The notes under the pieces: model-generated | Told to the model about the DNA's origin: nothing | What the model saw: only the letters and a program-made list of their open reading frames with translations | Database searches by the model: none | Translations under genes and position numbers: made by a program | Shown here: positions 1 through 8,288 of the stretch, one piece after another | Layout of the letters: every line of letters begins with the position of its first letter | Numbering within the stretch: position 1 is the stretch's first letter | Origin: Miltoncostaea sp963762825 | Lineage (GTDB): Bacteria; Actinomycetota; Thermoleophilia; Miltoncostaeales; Miltoncostaeaceae | DNA: 64,000 bases | Reading direction: 5' to 3' | Assembly: GCA_963762825.1 (NCBI GenBank) | Contig: CAVXLZ010000002.1 | Coordinates: 620,001 to 684,000 of the forward strand

Positions 1-1559
1 CTCAGGTCCGGTTGAACGAGGAGCGCGGTCGCCCAGGCGCGCCAGAGGGGCTGGTCCACGCCGTCGTGGAGCCGCCGGGCCACCAGGCCGCTCAACGCCC
101 ACCACGGGACCGCGGCCAGCGGGTCCACCCCCGTCGTCACCCGGTCGATCAACTCGTCGACCGTGACGTCGAAGCTCGCGGCCTGGACCCACTCCTCCAT
201 CAGGTTCACAGGCAGCAGGCCCGGATCGGCCTCCCGCCATCCACCATCGGCCAGACCGGCGGCGATCAGCCCCGGCGCGGCCGCGGGGTTCACGAGCTTG
301 GCCGCGTCGCCTTCACGATCGGAGAGGATCGCCGCCGCCCGGGCGAGCTTGCCGCGCTCACCGCCCTCGGGCGGCCCCGCCACGCGACCGAGCGGCTTGT
401 ACCACCCGAGCCCGAAGACGTCGTGGCTGGTCTGCACCCCCATCGGGTCGCCCGCGGGGAGGAACTCGACCGAGACCGCCTCCTTGTCGGGGGCGGGCCG
501 CATCACGCGGCCGAGCCTCTGGACGAAGACCCGCTCGGAGGTGGTCGGCGCGAGGTGCATCACCACCGCCGCGCGGGTCTCGTCCCACCCCTCGGTCAGC
601 AGGTCGGCGTTGCAGAGCACGTCGATGCGATCCGAGGCGAAGTCGAAGAGCACGCGCTGCAGCTCTCGGGGAGGCGTCTGCCCCGAGACCGCCGCCGCCC
701 GCACTCCGCGCTCGGTGAGCTCCTCGGCGAGCGCGTGCGCCTGGGCCACCGTCGCCGTGTAGGCGACCCCCGCGAGCTTCAACGGCTGGAAGTGCTCCGC
801 CCAGACCTCGGCGCAGGCGCGGTGCCAGCGGGCGCGGTCGAGCGCCCGGCCGAGGCTCGCCTGGTCGAAGTCGCCGCGCACACGGGCCACGTCCGAGAGG
901 TCGACCGCCCGCTCGACCCTCAGGGAGCGCAGCGGACAGAGGATGCCGCGCTCGATGGCCGACGCCCGGTCGAGCGTGGTGGCCACCGGCCCGAAGACCT
1001 GCTCGACATGGCCGGTGGTGGTGGCACCCGTCGCCGTGAAACCCACCACCACGGCGTTCGTGGCGCGGTCGAGAAGCTTGCGGGTCTGCGCGCCGAGGGT
1101 CGCATGGGCCTCGTCGCAGATGAGGAGCGTCACCGACTCCCAGTCCATGTTGCCCTGGTGGCGCAGCGCGGCCTGGTAGGTGCAGACCGTGACCCCCGGC
1201 TTTCCCGCGCTCTCGGGGCCCTCCGGATTGGACGGCACCGCCGTGAAGTGGCGTGCGAGGCCGGCGCTGGTCTGCTCGGCGAGGTTGCGCCGCGGCACCA
1301 GGACGAGGGTGCTCCCGCCGAGCGCCTGGGCAAGGGCGAGGAACATGATCGTCTTTCCCGAACCGGTCGGGGCGTCAACCCAGGTCCTCGTGGTGCCGTG
1401 GCTGAGACGCCCCGCGAGCTCGTCGAGCGCTTCGACCTGGTGCTCGCGCAAGACCACGTCGGGCCAGGCGGCCGAGGGATCGGCCAGGGCACGGGCGAGA
1501 TCCTCGCCGGGCGACGCGGTCGGGGGGGATTCGGTCGTGGGATGCGATCCTTCGGGCAT
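1..1559 (-). CDS. SF2 DEAD/DEAH-type helicase, truncated by the window edge
   Basis: The gene starts at ATG 1559 and runs off the left end, so only the first 519 or so residues are visible. Reading the minus strand gives a Walker A motif (APTGSGKT) near residue 70, a Walker B/DEAH motif (LLICDEAHA) near 155, motif III-like GFTATG, and a helicase C-terminal half with the arginine-finger motif QRLGRVMRP near 370. This is the layout of COG1061-like ATP-dependent DNA/RNA helicases that translocate on nucleic acid. The exact substrate cannot be told. No partner gene is visible, because the next gene (1787) is divergent. Helicase assignment is sure; subfamily is not. Confidence 0.85.
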   Translation of the reverse strand, partial: MPEGSHPTTESPPTASPGEDLARALADPSAAWPDVVLREHQVEALDELAGRLSHGTTRTWVDAPTGSGKTIMFLALAQALGGSTLVLVPRRNLAEQTSAGLARHFTAVPSNPEGPESAGKPGVTVCTYQAALRHQGNMDWESVTLLICDEAHATLGAQTRKLLDRATNAVVVGFTATGATTTGHVEQVFGPVATTLDRASAIERGILCPLRSLRVERAVDLSDVARVRGDFDQASLGRALDRARWHRACAEVWAEHFQPLKLAGVAYTATVAQAHALAEELTERGVRAAAVSGQTPPRELQRVLFDFASDRIDVLCNADLLTEGWDETRAAVVMHLAPTTSERVFVQRLGRVMRPAPDKEAVSVEFLPAGDPMGVQTSHDVFGLGWYKPLGRVAGPPEGGERGKLARAAAILSDREGDAAKLVNPAAAPGLIAAGLADGGWREADPGLLPVNLMEEWVQAASFDVTVDELIDRVTTGVDPLAAVPWWALSGLVARRLHDGVDQPLWRAWATALLVQPDL

Positions 1560-1786
1560 CGCGTGCCAACCTCCGGGGCACGGGCGCGAACCGGGTCCGA
1601 TCCCCGGCGCGTCGATGGTCGCGGGCCGCGCAGATGGTGAGGGCGCCGGCGAGGGAGCGCATTACTCCGTTCCCCGGCAGCACGGTGAACTGCGACCGCC
1701 TGGGACCCTATCACCGGGCTCGGCCTTCTTCGCCACCTGTGACGGCCGGGGCGGGCGATAGCATCGCCGAGGGTGATTCCTCGCAC

Positions 1787-2344
1787 ATGACCACCGACTC
1801 CAAGACCGCCTCCCCCGAACCCCCACGCGACGGTGGCGGAGCGTGGGTGCGGCCGATCGCGCTGGTGGCGTCCTGCCTCATCATCGGCTTCGTCGGGGGC
1901 TGGATCCTCCGCGGCGATGAGGGCCCGGTCACCGTGCTCGCACCCGCGGCGCCGGTCGATTCCGGGGCCACCGGATCGGTGACCACCGGAGGCTCCACCA
2001 CCGCCCCGTCACCCGGGTCCGGAACGACCCCCGCCGCCCCCACCCCGCCGCCCGATCGTGCCGATATCTCACTGGTGGTGCTCAACGGGACCACGGAGAA
2101 CGGCCTCGCCGGCCGGGTCGCCGCACAGGCGGAGAGCCTCGGCTACCCCGGGGTGACCTCGGGGAACGCCCCCACCTCCACCCGCCCGTCGATCGCCTAC
2201 TTCGCCCCCAAGCAGCGGCCCGCGGCCCAGCGCGTGGCCAAGGACCTGCAGATCGACCTCGTCCAGGCGCTGCCCGCCTCCGGCCCGCTGGCCGACGCCG
2301 CGCCCGCCGGCATCGAGGTTGCCGTCGTGCTCGGGCCAGGATAG
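1787..2344 (+). CDS. LytR C-terminal domain membrane protein
   Basis: A 185-residue protein starting at ATG 1787. It has a short charged N-terminus, one membrane segment at about residues 24-40 (ALVASCLIIGFVGGWIL), a long Pro/Thr/Gly linker, and from about residue 95 a compact domain (SLVVLNGTTENGLAGRVA...) typical of the LytR_C domain found at the end of LytR-CpsA-Psr proteins. Here the catalytic LCP domain is absent, so it is a stand-alone LytR_C protein with the domain outside the cell. A role in cell-envelope assembly is inferred from the family. The following gene starts 7 bases after its stop, which suggests co-transcription. A TAGCAT hexamer at 1759-1764 may be its -10 box. Confidence 0.75.
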   Translation: MTTDSKTASPEPPRDGGGAWVRPIALVASCLIIGFVGGWILRGDEGPVTVLAPAAPVDSGATGSVTTGGSTTAPSPGSGTTPAAPTPPPDRADISLVVLNGTTENGLAGRVAAQAESLGYPGVTSGNAPTSTRPSIAYFAPKQRPAAQRVAKDLQIDLVQALPASGPLADAAPAGIEVAVVLGPG

Positions 2345-2351
2345 CCACCCG

Positions 2352-4784
2352 ATGGGCGATGTCGGGCCCTCGATAGGGGTCCGGATCCCCCAGTACGGCT
2401 CGAGCTGGGACGAGATCCGGGCGGCGGCCATCCGCGCGGAGGAGCTGGGCTTCGACGGCGTGTGGGCCAACGACCATCTCCAGTCGCCCGGGCGCGTCAA
2501 GGGCGACCCGGCCTTCGATGCCTTCGTGACGCTCTCGGCGATCGCCGCCGTGACGCAGCGGGTGCGCCTGGGCACGATGGTGCTCTCGGCCAGCTACCGG
2601 GCGCCCCTGCTCGCCGCCAAGATGGCGACGCTCCTCGACGTCATCTCCCACGGGCGGGTCGTGCTGGGGGTGGGAGCGGGCTCCGACGTCGCCGAGCACC
2701 GTGCCTTCTCGGTGCCGTTCCCGCCGCGGGCCGAACGCACCGAGCGGTTGCGCGTCACCCTCGAGACCCTCCGGGCGATGTTCACCGGCGTCGGCGAGGT
2801 CCCACCCAACAACCCGCCTCCGGTGCAACGGGGCGGGCCGCCGATCTGGATCGCCGCCCACCGTCCGCGGCTTCTGCGCCTGGCCGGGGAGCGGGCCGAC
2901 GGCATCGTGGCGGCGTTCAACGGCCCGGAGGTGGTGGCCGGGCGGCTGGCGGTGGCCGACGAGGCGCGCCGGGCAGCGGGGCGTCCGCCGCTGGCGTGCG
3001 CCCTCTACACGTTCGTGTTGCCGGTCACCTCTCGTCGAGAGGCAGAGGCATGGGTCACCGACGAGGCCCGCGTGCTCGGCACCACGCCGGCGCGCTACAT
3101 CCGCTGGATACGCACCACCGGGCTGGTCGGTGACCCGGACGCCCTTCGCGAGGCGATCCGAGACCACGGGAGGGCGGGTGTGACCGACGCCGTCATGGTG
3201 CTGCCCCCACGCGTGCCGCCCGATGCGCTCGAGGCGCTGGCCGAGGCGTTGCTGCCGTCACGATCGGTGGCGGAGGCCCGGCCGGAGCGCGGGAGCGTGC
3301 CCGCCGCCACGGGTCCTTCGCACAACCTGGTTGAGCTGCTGGTGGAGCGACACGTCGCTGCCGGGCGGGGTGACGACGTCGCCGCGATCGACGACAGCGG
3401 GGCGTGGACCTACGACGAGCTCTCGCACGCGGCGGCGCGGGCGGCGGGCGGCTTGCGCGCCGCAGGGGTGAGGCGGGGAGACAGGGTCGTGATCGCGCTG
3501 CGCGACGGGCGCGCCTGGCTCCAGGCCTTCCTCGGTGCGGCCCGTGTCGGGGCGGTGGCCGTTCCGGTCGATCCGGCATCCGATGCGACGCGCCTCGCCC
3601 AGGTGATCGACGACTGCGAGCCCGCGGTGCTGGTCACCGACGATCCGCCGTCGGCCCATCTCGGACCGGCCGCGGCCGTCTCCTCGGGCACGCTCGATGC
3701 CGGGTCACCCACCCCGGTCGCCCGCGTCCACCCTCAGGACCTGGCATACCTGATCTATTCCTCCGGCTCGACCGGTCGCCCAAAGGGCGCGATGCACGCC
3801 CACCAGGACATGAGTGCCGGCATCGACACCTACGCGCGCGAGGTGCTCGCCCTCGCTCCCGGCGATCGCTGCCACTCGATGGCGCGGCTGTTCACATCGC
3901 TGGGCTTCGGCAACGGCTTCTTCCGGGTGCTCGGTCGCGGAGCGACCGCCGTGCTCTCGGGGGCGCTGCCCACACCGCGAAGCGTGCTCGCCACGGTGGC
4001 CCGCCACGAGGTCGACGTGCTGACCGCGGTCCCCACGTTCTGGTCTCAGCTCGCGCGGTTCCTGGAGCGCCACCCCGATCCGGGGGCGCTTGCCGGGGTG
4101 CGACTGGCGGTGTCGTCTGGCGACAGCCTTCCCGCAGCGGTGGCCGCGCGCCTGCGCGCCGCGACCGGTCTCGACCTGATCGAGGGCCTCGGGTGTTCCG
4201 AGTGCTCGAACATCGTGATCTCGACGAGAGCGGGGGAGGAGGGGTCGGCCGGGTCGCTCGGGCGCGTGGTCGAGGGCGTGGAGATACGCCTGGCCGACGA
4301 GGAGGGGCGCGAGGTGGCCGAGGGCGAGCCGGGGCGGTTGTGGATCCGCAGCGCCTCGAACACGACCGGCTACTGGCGGCGCATCGAGGAGACCCGCGAG
4401 CTGGTGATGGGGTCCTGGTTGCGCATGGGGGACATCCTGGCCCAGGAGGGCGGCGTCTATCGGCACCTCGGACGCTCGGACGATCTCTTCAAGGTGGACG
4501 CCCGCTGGGTCAGTCCCACGGCGGTCGAGGATTCCCTGACCGAACACCCCGCGGTGGCGGAGGCGGCCGTCGTCGGACTGCCCGATGCCGACGGCCTGGT
4601 GCGGGCGGCGGCCTTCGTGGTGCTCCGCCCCGACACCCCGGTCGAGGGGCTCGCTGCCGGACTGCGCCGCCATGTGGCGCGCGCCATCGGCCGCCACGCG
4701 GCACCCCAGGGGGTCACCGTGGTGGCGGAGCTCCCCCGTTTGCCGTCGGGAAAGCTCGATCGCCGCAGCCTGCGGGGTGATTGA
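2352..4784 (+). CDS. Luciferase-like monooxygenase fused to acyl-CoA synthetase
   Basis: A single 810-residue reading frame joins two enzymes. Residues 1 to about 315 are a bacterial luciferase-like, probably F420- or FMN-dependent oxidoreductase (start GVRIPQYGSSW, then AEELGFDGVWANDHL and RVRLGTMVLS). Residues from about 322 to the end are an ANL-family ligase related to benzoate-CoA ligase: P-loop YSSGSTGRPKG near 468, ATP-site EGLGCSE near 610, the hinge GRSDD near 705, and the catalytic lysine in PSGKLDRR near the C-terminus. A fused enzyme could activate an acid and oxidise it, or the reverse order; this is inference. The start at ATG 2352 is preferred over the overlapping 2319 because the domain begins there. 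Confidence 0.85.
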   Translation: MGDVGPSIGVRIPQYGSSWDEIRAAAIRAEELGFDGVWANDHLQSPGRVKGDPAFDAFVTLSAIAAVTQRVRLGTMVLSASYRAPLLAAKMATLLDVISHGRVVLGVGAGSDVAEHRAFSVPFPPRAERTERLRVTLETLRAMFTGVGEVPPNNPPPVQRGGPPIWIAAHRPRLLRLAGERADGIVAAFNGPEVVAGRLAVADEARRAAGRPPLACALYTFVLPVTSRREAEAWVTDEARVLGTTPARYIRWIRTTGLVGDPDALREAIRDHGRAGVTDAVMVLPPRVPPDALEALAEALLPSRSVAEARPERGSVPAATGPSHNLVELLVERHVAAGRGDDVAAIDDSGAWTYDELSHAAARAAGGLRAAGVRRGDRVVIALRDGRAWLQAFLGAARVGAVAVPVDPASDATRLAQVIDDCEPAVLVTDDPPSAHLGPAAAVSSGTLDAGSPTPVARVHPQDLAYLIYSSGSTGRPKGAMHAHQDMSAGIDTYAREVLALAPGDRCHSMARLFTSLGFGNGFFRVLGRGATAVLSGALPTPRSVLATVARHEVDVLTAVPTFWSQLARFLERHPDPGALAGVRLAVSSGDSLPAAVAARLRAATGLDLIEGLGCSECSNIVISTRAGEEGSAGSLGRVVEGVEIRLADEEGREVAEGEPGRLWIRSASNTTGYWRRIEETRELVMGSWLRMGDILAQEGGVYRHLGRSDDLFKVDARWVSPTAVEDSLTEHPAVAEAAVVGLPDADGLVRAAAFVVLRPDTPVEGLAAGLRRHVARAIGRHAAPQGVTVVAELPRLPSGKLDRRSLRGD

Positions 4785-4932
4785 GGCGGGTGGGGAGCCG
4801 CAGGACCCTCATCTCGCGATCGGCGGTCACCTCGTAGAGGAGGAAATCGCCGGCCAGTAGGTGGGTCAGCTTGCGTCGCGCCTGGAGGGCGCCGCGCGCG
4901 TCGCTCCACCCGCGCTCCGAATGGTCCGGCAT
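4714..4932 (-). CDS. Possible small protein, 72 aa, unknown
   Basis: An open frame with ATG at 4932 and a GGGGAG ribosome-binding site seven bases upstream. It fills most of the gap between two genes, but its last 24 codons run antisense over the end of the synthetase gene. The protein is basic, with a central LAGDFLLYEVTADREMRVLRL stretch of strand-like pattern, and I do not recognise it. Its upstream region carries a 10-bp inverted repeat and a pair of direct repeats, unusual for this GC-rich window, which supports a regulated gene here. It may still be a chance frame. Confidence 0.35.
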   Translation of the reverse strand: MPDHSERGWSDARGALQARRKLTHLLAGDFLLYEVTADREMRVLRLPTRLNHPAGCGDRAFPTANGGAPPPR

Positions 4933-4941
4933 GGTCGTGCT

Positions 4942-4981
4942 CCCCGTTGGGTCGTGGTGGTCTTCACCCTTCCCAACGGGG
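4942..4981. repeat. Perfect 10-bp inverted repeat
   Basis: CCCCGTTGGG at 4942-4951 is exactly mirrored by CCCAACGGGG at 4972-4981 with a 20-base spacer. It sits just upstream of the small minus-strand frame starting at 4932, inside its likely 5' leader. It could be an operator for a dimeric regulator or an RNA hairpin. No run of T follows, so a classical terminator is unlikely. Confidence 0.5.
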
Positions 4982-5003
4982 ACGTGAGCACGGCGTTACG
5001 CCC

Positions 5004-5022
5004 GAATTGTTTGAGAATTGTT
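5004..5022. promoter_or_regulatory. Two GAATTGTT direct repeats, 11-bp period
   Basis: GAATTGTT occurs at 5004-5011 and again at 5015-5022, separated by TGA. An 11-bp period puts both copies on the same face of the helix, as in binding sites of OmpR-type response regulators. The stretch is AT-rich against a very GC-rich background and lies between the end of the epoxide hydrolase gene and the small frame at 4714-4932. Regulatory function is inferred only. Confidence 0.4.
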
Positions 5023-5034
5023 AGAGCCCGGCTC

Positions 5035-5901
5035 TCAGAGCGCGGAGAGGAAGTCCAACAGCAGCCCGTTGACCCGCTCCGGCACCTCCTGCTGCACCCA
5101 GTGGCTCACCCCGGGGAGGCGCTCGACGCGCAGGGGGCCGGTCACCGTGGCGGCCGAGCGCTCGAGCAGGACCGGGTCCATGTAGGCGTCGGCCTCGCCC
5201 CAGATGATCATGGTCGGCACCGTGACGGACGGCGGATCGGGCGGATCGCGCAGCCAGGAGGCGGGGGGCATGTTGGCGCGGTAGTAGTTGAGCGCCGCGG
5301 TGAGGGCCCCGTCGCGACGCAGAGCATCTACGTAGGCCGCACGATCCTCGTCCGAGAACGCGCCCGGGGCGGCCGTGTCGAACACGAAAGTGCGCAGGTT
5401 GGCGAAGTCGTCGGCAGACAGCCAGGCCTCGGCGACCCCGGGGAACTGGAAGAGCAGCATGTACCAGCTCTTCGCGCGCTGGTCCGGGTCCTCACGGCGC
5501 AGCCGCGCGGAGACCGCACCGACGGGTGCGTTCAGGATCGTGAGCGAGCGCACCATCTCGGGGGCGTTGCCCGCGAGGCCCCACGCGAGCCCCCCGCCCC
5601 AGTCGTGGCCCACCAGGTGCGCGCGCTCGTGTCCCAGGGCCCTGATGAGGCCGGCGATGTCGCCGACGAGCTTGGGAGCGGCGTAGGCATCCACAGGGCC
5701 GGGGCGATCGGAGCCGCCGTATCCGCGCAGGTCGGGAGCGACCGCGTGATATCCGGCCTCCGCGAGCGCCGGAAGCTGTCGTCGCCAGGAGTAGGCGATC
5801 TCGGGGAAGCCGTGGAGCAGGATCACGGGCGCGCCCGAGGTGTCGCCGGCCTCGGTTATCGCGAGTCGGACCTCGCCCACGTCGATGCGGCGCGTGCTCA
5901 C
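5035..5901 (-). CDS. Alpha/beta hydrolase, epoxide hydrolase-like
   Basis: A 288-residue soluble enzyme. Near residue 25 it has the oxyanion-hole motif LLHGFPE, near 100 the nucleophile elbow VGHDWGG with aspartate as nucleophile, and near 265 the catalytic histidine in GVSHWVQQE. HGFPE plus a GHDWG elbow is characteristic of soluble epoxide hydrolases and related haloalkane dehalogenase-like hydrolases, which open epoxides to diols with water. GTG 5901 is chosen as start because a TAGAGT box ends seven bases upstream, giving a leaderless mRNA. It is divergent from the SDR gene with a shared 60-base promoter region, so the two may be co-regulated. The physiological substrate is unknown. Confidence 0.85.
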   Translation of the reverse strand: MSTRRIDVGEVRLAITEAGDTSGAPVILLHGFPEIAYSWRRQLPALAEAGYHAVAPDLRGYGGSDRPGPVDAYAAPKLVGDIAGLIRALGHERAHLVGHDWGGGLAWGLAGNAPEMVRSLTILNAPVGAVSARLRREDPDQRAKSWYMLLFQFPGVAEAWLSADDFANLRTFVFDTAAPGAFSDEDRAAYVDALRRDGALTAALNYYRANMPPASWLRDPPDPPSVTVPTMIIWGEADAYMDPVLLERSAATVTGPLRVERLPGVSHWVQQEVPERVNGLLLDFLSAL

Positions 5902-5908
5902 CGGGACG

Positions 5909-5914
5909 ACTCTA
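5909..5914 (-). promoter_or_regulatory. Leaderless -10 box for the epoxide hydrolase
   Basis: Reading the minus strand, TAGAGT is followed by exactly seven bases and then GTG 5901. This is the standard layout of a leaderless actinobacterial promoter, in which transcription starts at the first base of the start codon. No clear -35 box is seen. Confidence 0.6.
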
Positions 5915-5941
5915 GAGGCTCGCGGCGGCGGCGGCGCGCGG

Positions 5942-5947
5942 TAGGCT
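5942..5947 (+). promoter_or_regulatory. Likely -10 box TAGGCT upstream of the SDR gene
   Basis: TAGGCT is followed after 5 bases by ATG 5953 and after 10 bases by ATG 5958. It faces away from the epoxide hydrolase promoter 28 bases off. It would produce a transcript beginning at or just before the 18-codon leader frame that ends on the SDR start codon. Confidence 0.5.
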
Positions 5948-5957
5948 TCGGGATGAG

Positions 5958-6014
5958 ATGAGCTTCCCCGGCCCCCAGCCCTTCGATCCGCGCCGTCTGC
6001 GCCCGGTGCGCTGA
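5958..6014 (+). CDS. Possible 18-aa leader peptide overlapping the SDR start
   Basis: ATG 5958 opens an 18-codon frame whose TGA (6012-6014) overlaps the ATG of the SDR gene as TGATG. The SDR start has no ribosome-binding site of its own, while the TAGGCT box upstream would give a nearly leaderless transcript starting with this short frame. Translation of the short frame followed by re-initiation would then feed ribosomes to the SDR gene. The peptide is rich in Pro and Arg and not recognised. This is inferred from layout only. Confidence 0.35.
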   Translation: MSFPGPQPFDPRRLRPVR

Positions 6015-6802
6015 TGGACCTGAACGGAGCGCACGTGCTGGTGACCGGCGCCTCGCGCGGCATCGGCGCAGGTCTGGCCCGCGAGTTCCACGAGCAGGGT
6101 GCCCAGGTGACCGTGGTCGCCAGATCCGCGGGTCCCCTCGAGAAGCTGGCCGACGAGCTCGGGGGGCTGGCGGTCGCCGGCGATCTCACCGACCCCACCG
6201 TGCTCGAGGGCCTCATCGAGCGGGTCGAGGCACAGGGCGGACCGGTGGACGTGCTCGTGAACAACGCGGGTATCGACCTCACCGAGACCTTCACGTCCCT
6301 CTCGTCAGAGGCGCTCTCCCGGCTCGTGACCCTGAATCTCAGCGTCCCGATGGAGCTCACACGCCAGGTGCTCCCCGGCATGATCGAGCGCCGCCGCGGC
6401 CACATCCTCAACATCTCCTCGCTTGCGGGGACGGCGGTGCTGCCGGGGATGGTCCCCTATTCGGCGACCAAGGCCGCCCTCACCCAGTTCACCGCCGGCC
6501 TGCGCGCCGAGCTGCGTGGCCTGCCGATCGGCACCACGGTGGTCGAGGTGGGCCTGATACCGACCGACATGAAGGACTCCGTCACCGATCACCCCCCGAC
6601 CGCGGCGGCCTTCCGACGCTTCTACCGGCTCGGCCTGCTCGCCGACACCTCGCTCGAGCGCGTCTGCCGCTCGTCGGTGGCGGCGGTCGCCTCGGGTCGC
6701 CGGCATGTGCGATACCCGCGCAGGGCGCGGGCTTTCGCGGTCCTCGCCGAGACGCCGCGACGCATGGCCGAGATCATCCTCTCAGGCGTGCCTGCGCGCT
6801 GA
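6014..6802 (+). CDS. Short-chain dehydrogenase/reductase (SDR)
   Basis: A classical 262-residue SDR. The Rossmann cofactor motif TGASRGIG is at residues 11-18, NNAG near 87, the catalytic serine in NISSLAG near 136 and YSATK (Tyr, Lys) near 151. The protein oxidises or reduces an alcohol/ketone using NAD(P)H. The C-terminal 60 residues (RRFYRLGLLADTSLERVC...) resemble SDRs of lipid or sterol type, but the substrate is not identifiable. It is divergent from the epoxide hydrolase gene, and its last 29 bases overlap the end of the NDH-2 gene on the other strand. Confidence 0.85.
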   Translation: MDLNGAHVLVTGASRGIGAGLAREFHEQGAQVTVVARSAGPLEKLADELGGLAVAGDLTDPTVLEGLIERVEAQGGPVDVLVNNAGIDLTETFTSLSSEALSRLVTLNLSVPMELTRQVLPGMIERRRGHILNISSLAGTAVLPGMVPYSATKAALTQFTAGLRAELRGLPIGTTVVEVGLIPTDMKDSVTDHPPTAAAFRRFYRLGLLADTSLERVCRSSVAAVASGRRHVRYPRRARAFAVLAETPRRMAEIILSGVPAR

Positions 6803-8114
6803 CCCGCTCGGGCTCCTCGGCCCCCCCGGTGATCAGCCGGGCGCCGCGTCCGCGGGTGAGGAAGCTGGCGGTCCAGCGCACGAAGACCAGGATCCGGTTC
6901 TGGAGCCCGGTGAGATAGAGGAGGTGGATGAAGAGCCATCCGAGCCAGGCGACGGTGCCCGTGAGGTGCAGGTTCTTGATCTCGCCCACGGCCTTCATCC
7001 GGCCGATTGTCGCGAGGTTGCCCTTGTCGACGTAGCGGAAGGGCGGCGGGGGCGCGCTTCCCTCGAGACGGGCCTGCAGCACCTTCGCGGCGTAGCGCCC
7101 CTGCTGCATCGCGGCGGGCGCGACGCCCGGCAGAGGGATCTGCCCGCCATCTCCATCCGAGACGCGGACCATGTCGCCGAGGGCGAACACCTCCGGGTGT
7201 CCGGGCAGGGTGAGGTCGGGCTCGACCGTGATCCGCCCGGCACGGTCGAGCGGCGCGCCACTCGCGTCCGCGAGGGTCGCCGCCAGTGGGGAAGCGGCGA
7301 CGCCGGCGGCCCACACGATGGTCCGCGACGCGAGGCGCTCCTCGCCGTCGGCTGTCTTCAGGGTCACTCCGTCGGCGTCGACTCCCACCACGGTGCGTCC
7401 GGTGCGTACGCTCACGCCCAGCTTGCCGAGCTGACGCTCCGCCTTTGCCGAAAGGGCCGGCGGAAAGGCCGTGAGCACCCGGTCGGCCGCCTCGACCAGG
7501 ATGACCGACGCGGTCGTCGGATCGATCTGGCGGAAATCGTGCCGGACGGTGTCGCGGGCGATCTCGGCGATCTGGCCGGCCAGCTCGACGCCCGTGGGTC
7601 CTGCGCCGACCACGATGAAGGTCAGCAGCGCGCGCTGCGCCTCCTGGTCGGTCTCGATCTCCGCCGACTCGAACGCGGTGAGGATGCGCCTGCGCAGTTC
7701 AAGCGCGTCCTCGAGCGACTTGAGCCCCGGCGCGAACGCCGCCCATTCGTCGTTGCCGAAGTAGGAGTGACGGGCCCCCGCGGCGACGATCAGCGTGTCG
7801 TAGTCGAGGTCCGCATGCCGGTCGTCGCCCTGGTCGATCATCACCCGCCGTGCCGGAAGGTCGATACCGGTGACCTCGCCCATCACGACGGTGGTGTTTC
7901 GGTGGCGGGTGAGCACGCCGCGCAGAGGAGAGGCGATCTCCCCGGGCGAGAGCGCCCCGGTCGCCACCTGGTAGAGAAGCGGCTGGAAGAGATGGAAGTT
8001 GCGCCGGTCGACCAGCGTCAGGGCGACCGGCGCCCGCTTCAGCTTCTGAGCGACCTGCAGGCCGCCGAAGCCGCCCCCGACGATCACGACCCTATGCGTC
8101 TGCTCTGCGCTCAC
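6774..8114 (-). CDS. ndh: Type II NADH dehydrogenase (NDH-2)
   Basis: A 446-residue membrane-associated flavoprotein that passes electrons from NADH to quinone without pumping protons. It shows the FAD-binding motif VVIVGGGFGGLQVA at the N-terminus, a second dinucleotide motif (IVVGAGPTGVELAGQ) near residue 160 for NADH, the FAD-site FALGDM near 300, and a C-terminal amphipathic/hydrophobic region (WLGWLFIHLLYLTGL) that anchors it to the membrane. GTG 8114 is chosen because GGGAGAGG lies a few bases upstream. A longer GTG start at 8186 overlaps the likely -10 box (TACAGT, 8190-8185) and is rejected. It is a monocistronic-looking gene. Confidence 0.9.
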   Translation of the reverse strand: MSAEQTHRVVIVGGGFGGLQVAQKLKRAPVALTLVDRRNFHLFQPLLYQVATGALSPGEIASPLRGVLTRHRNTTVVMGEVTGIDLPARRVMIDQGDDRHADLDYDTLIVAAGARHSYFGNDEWAAFAPGLKSLEDALELRRRILTAFESAEIETDQEAQRALLTFIVVGAGPTGVELAGQIAEIARDTVRHDFRQIDPTTASVILVEAADRVLTAFPPALSAKAERQLGKLGVSVRTGRTVVGVDADGVTLKTADGEERLASRTIVWAAGVAASPLAATLADASGAPLDRAGRITVEPDLTLPGHPEVFALGDMVRVSDGDGGQIPLPGVAPAAMQQGRYAAKVLQARLEGSAPPPPFRYVDKGNLATIGRMKAVGEIKNLHLTGTVAWLGWLFIHLLYLTGLQNRILVFVRWTASFLTRGRGARLITGGAEEPERVSAQARLRG

Positions 8115-8288
8115 AGCCCTCTCCCGCACTCCCTCGAGTGCTCCGCCACTCACCGATGGATGTCCATCGGCCGCACGCCCCTCCACTGTAGGCGGGGGTC
8201 CGGCCAGGTGGTCCGGTGTGGTGAGTGCCCCGCGGGGAGGGGGTCTAACCGCGGATGGCCAGCCCGCGCGTCACTGCGATCGGCCGAG

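Noticed and set aside
2082..3167. 361-codon minus-strand frame opposite the luciferase-like domain
   Set aside because: Arg/Gly/His-rich shadow; the plus-strand protein is recognisable throughout.
8114..8186. Longer N-terminus for NDH-2 from GTG 8186
   Set aside because: A TACAGT -10 box overlaps that codon, so the mRNA would start after it. GTG 8114 has a ribosome site and begins the NDH-2 fold.
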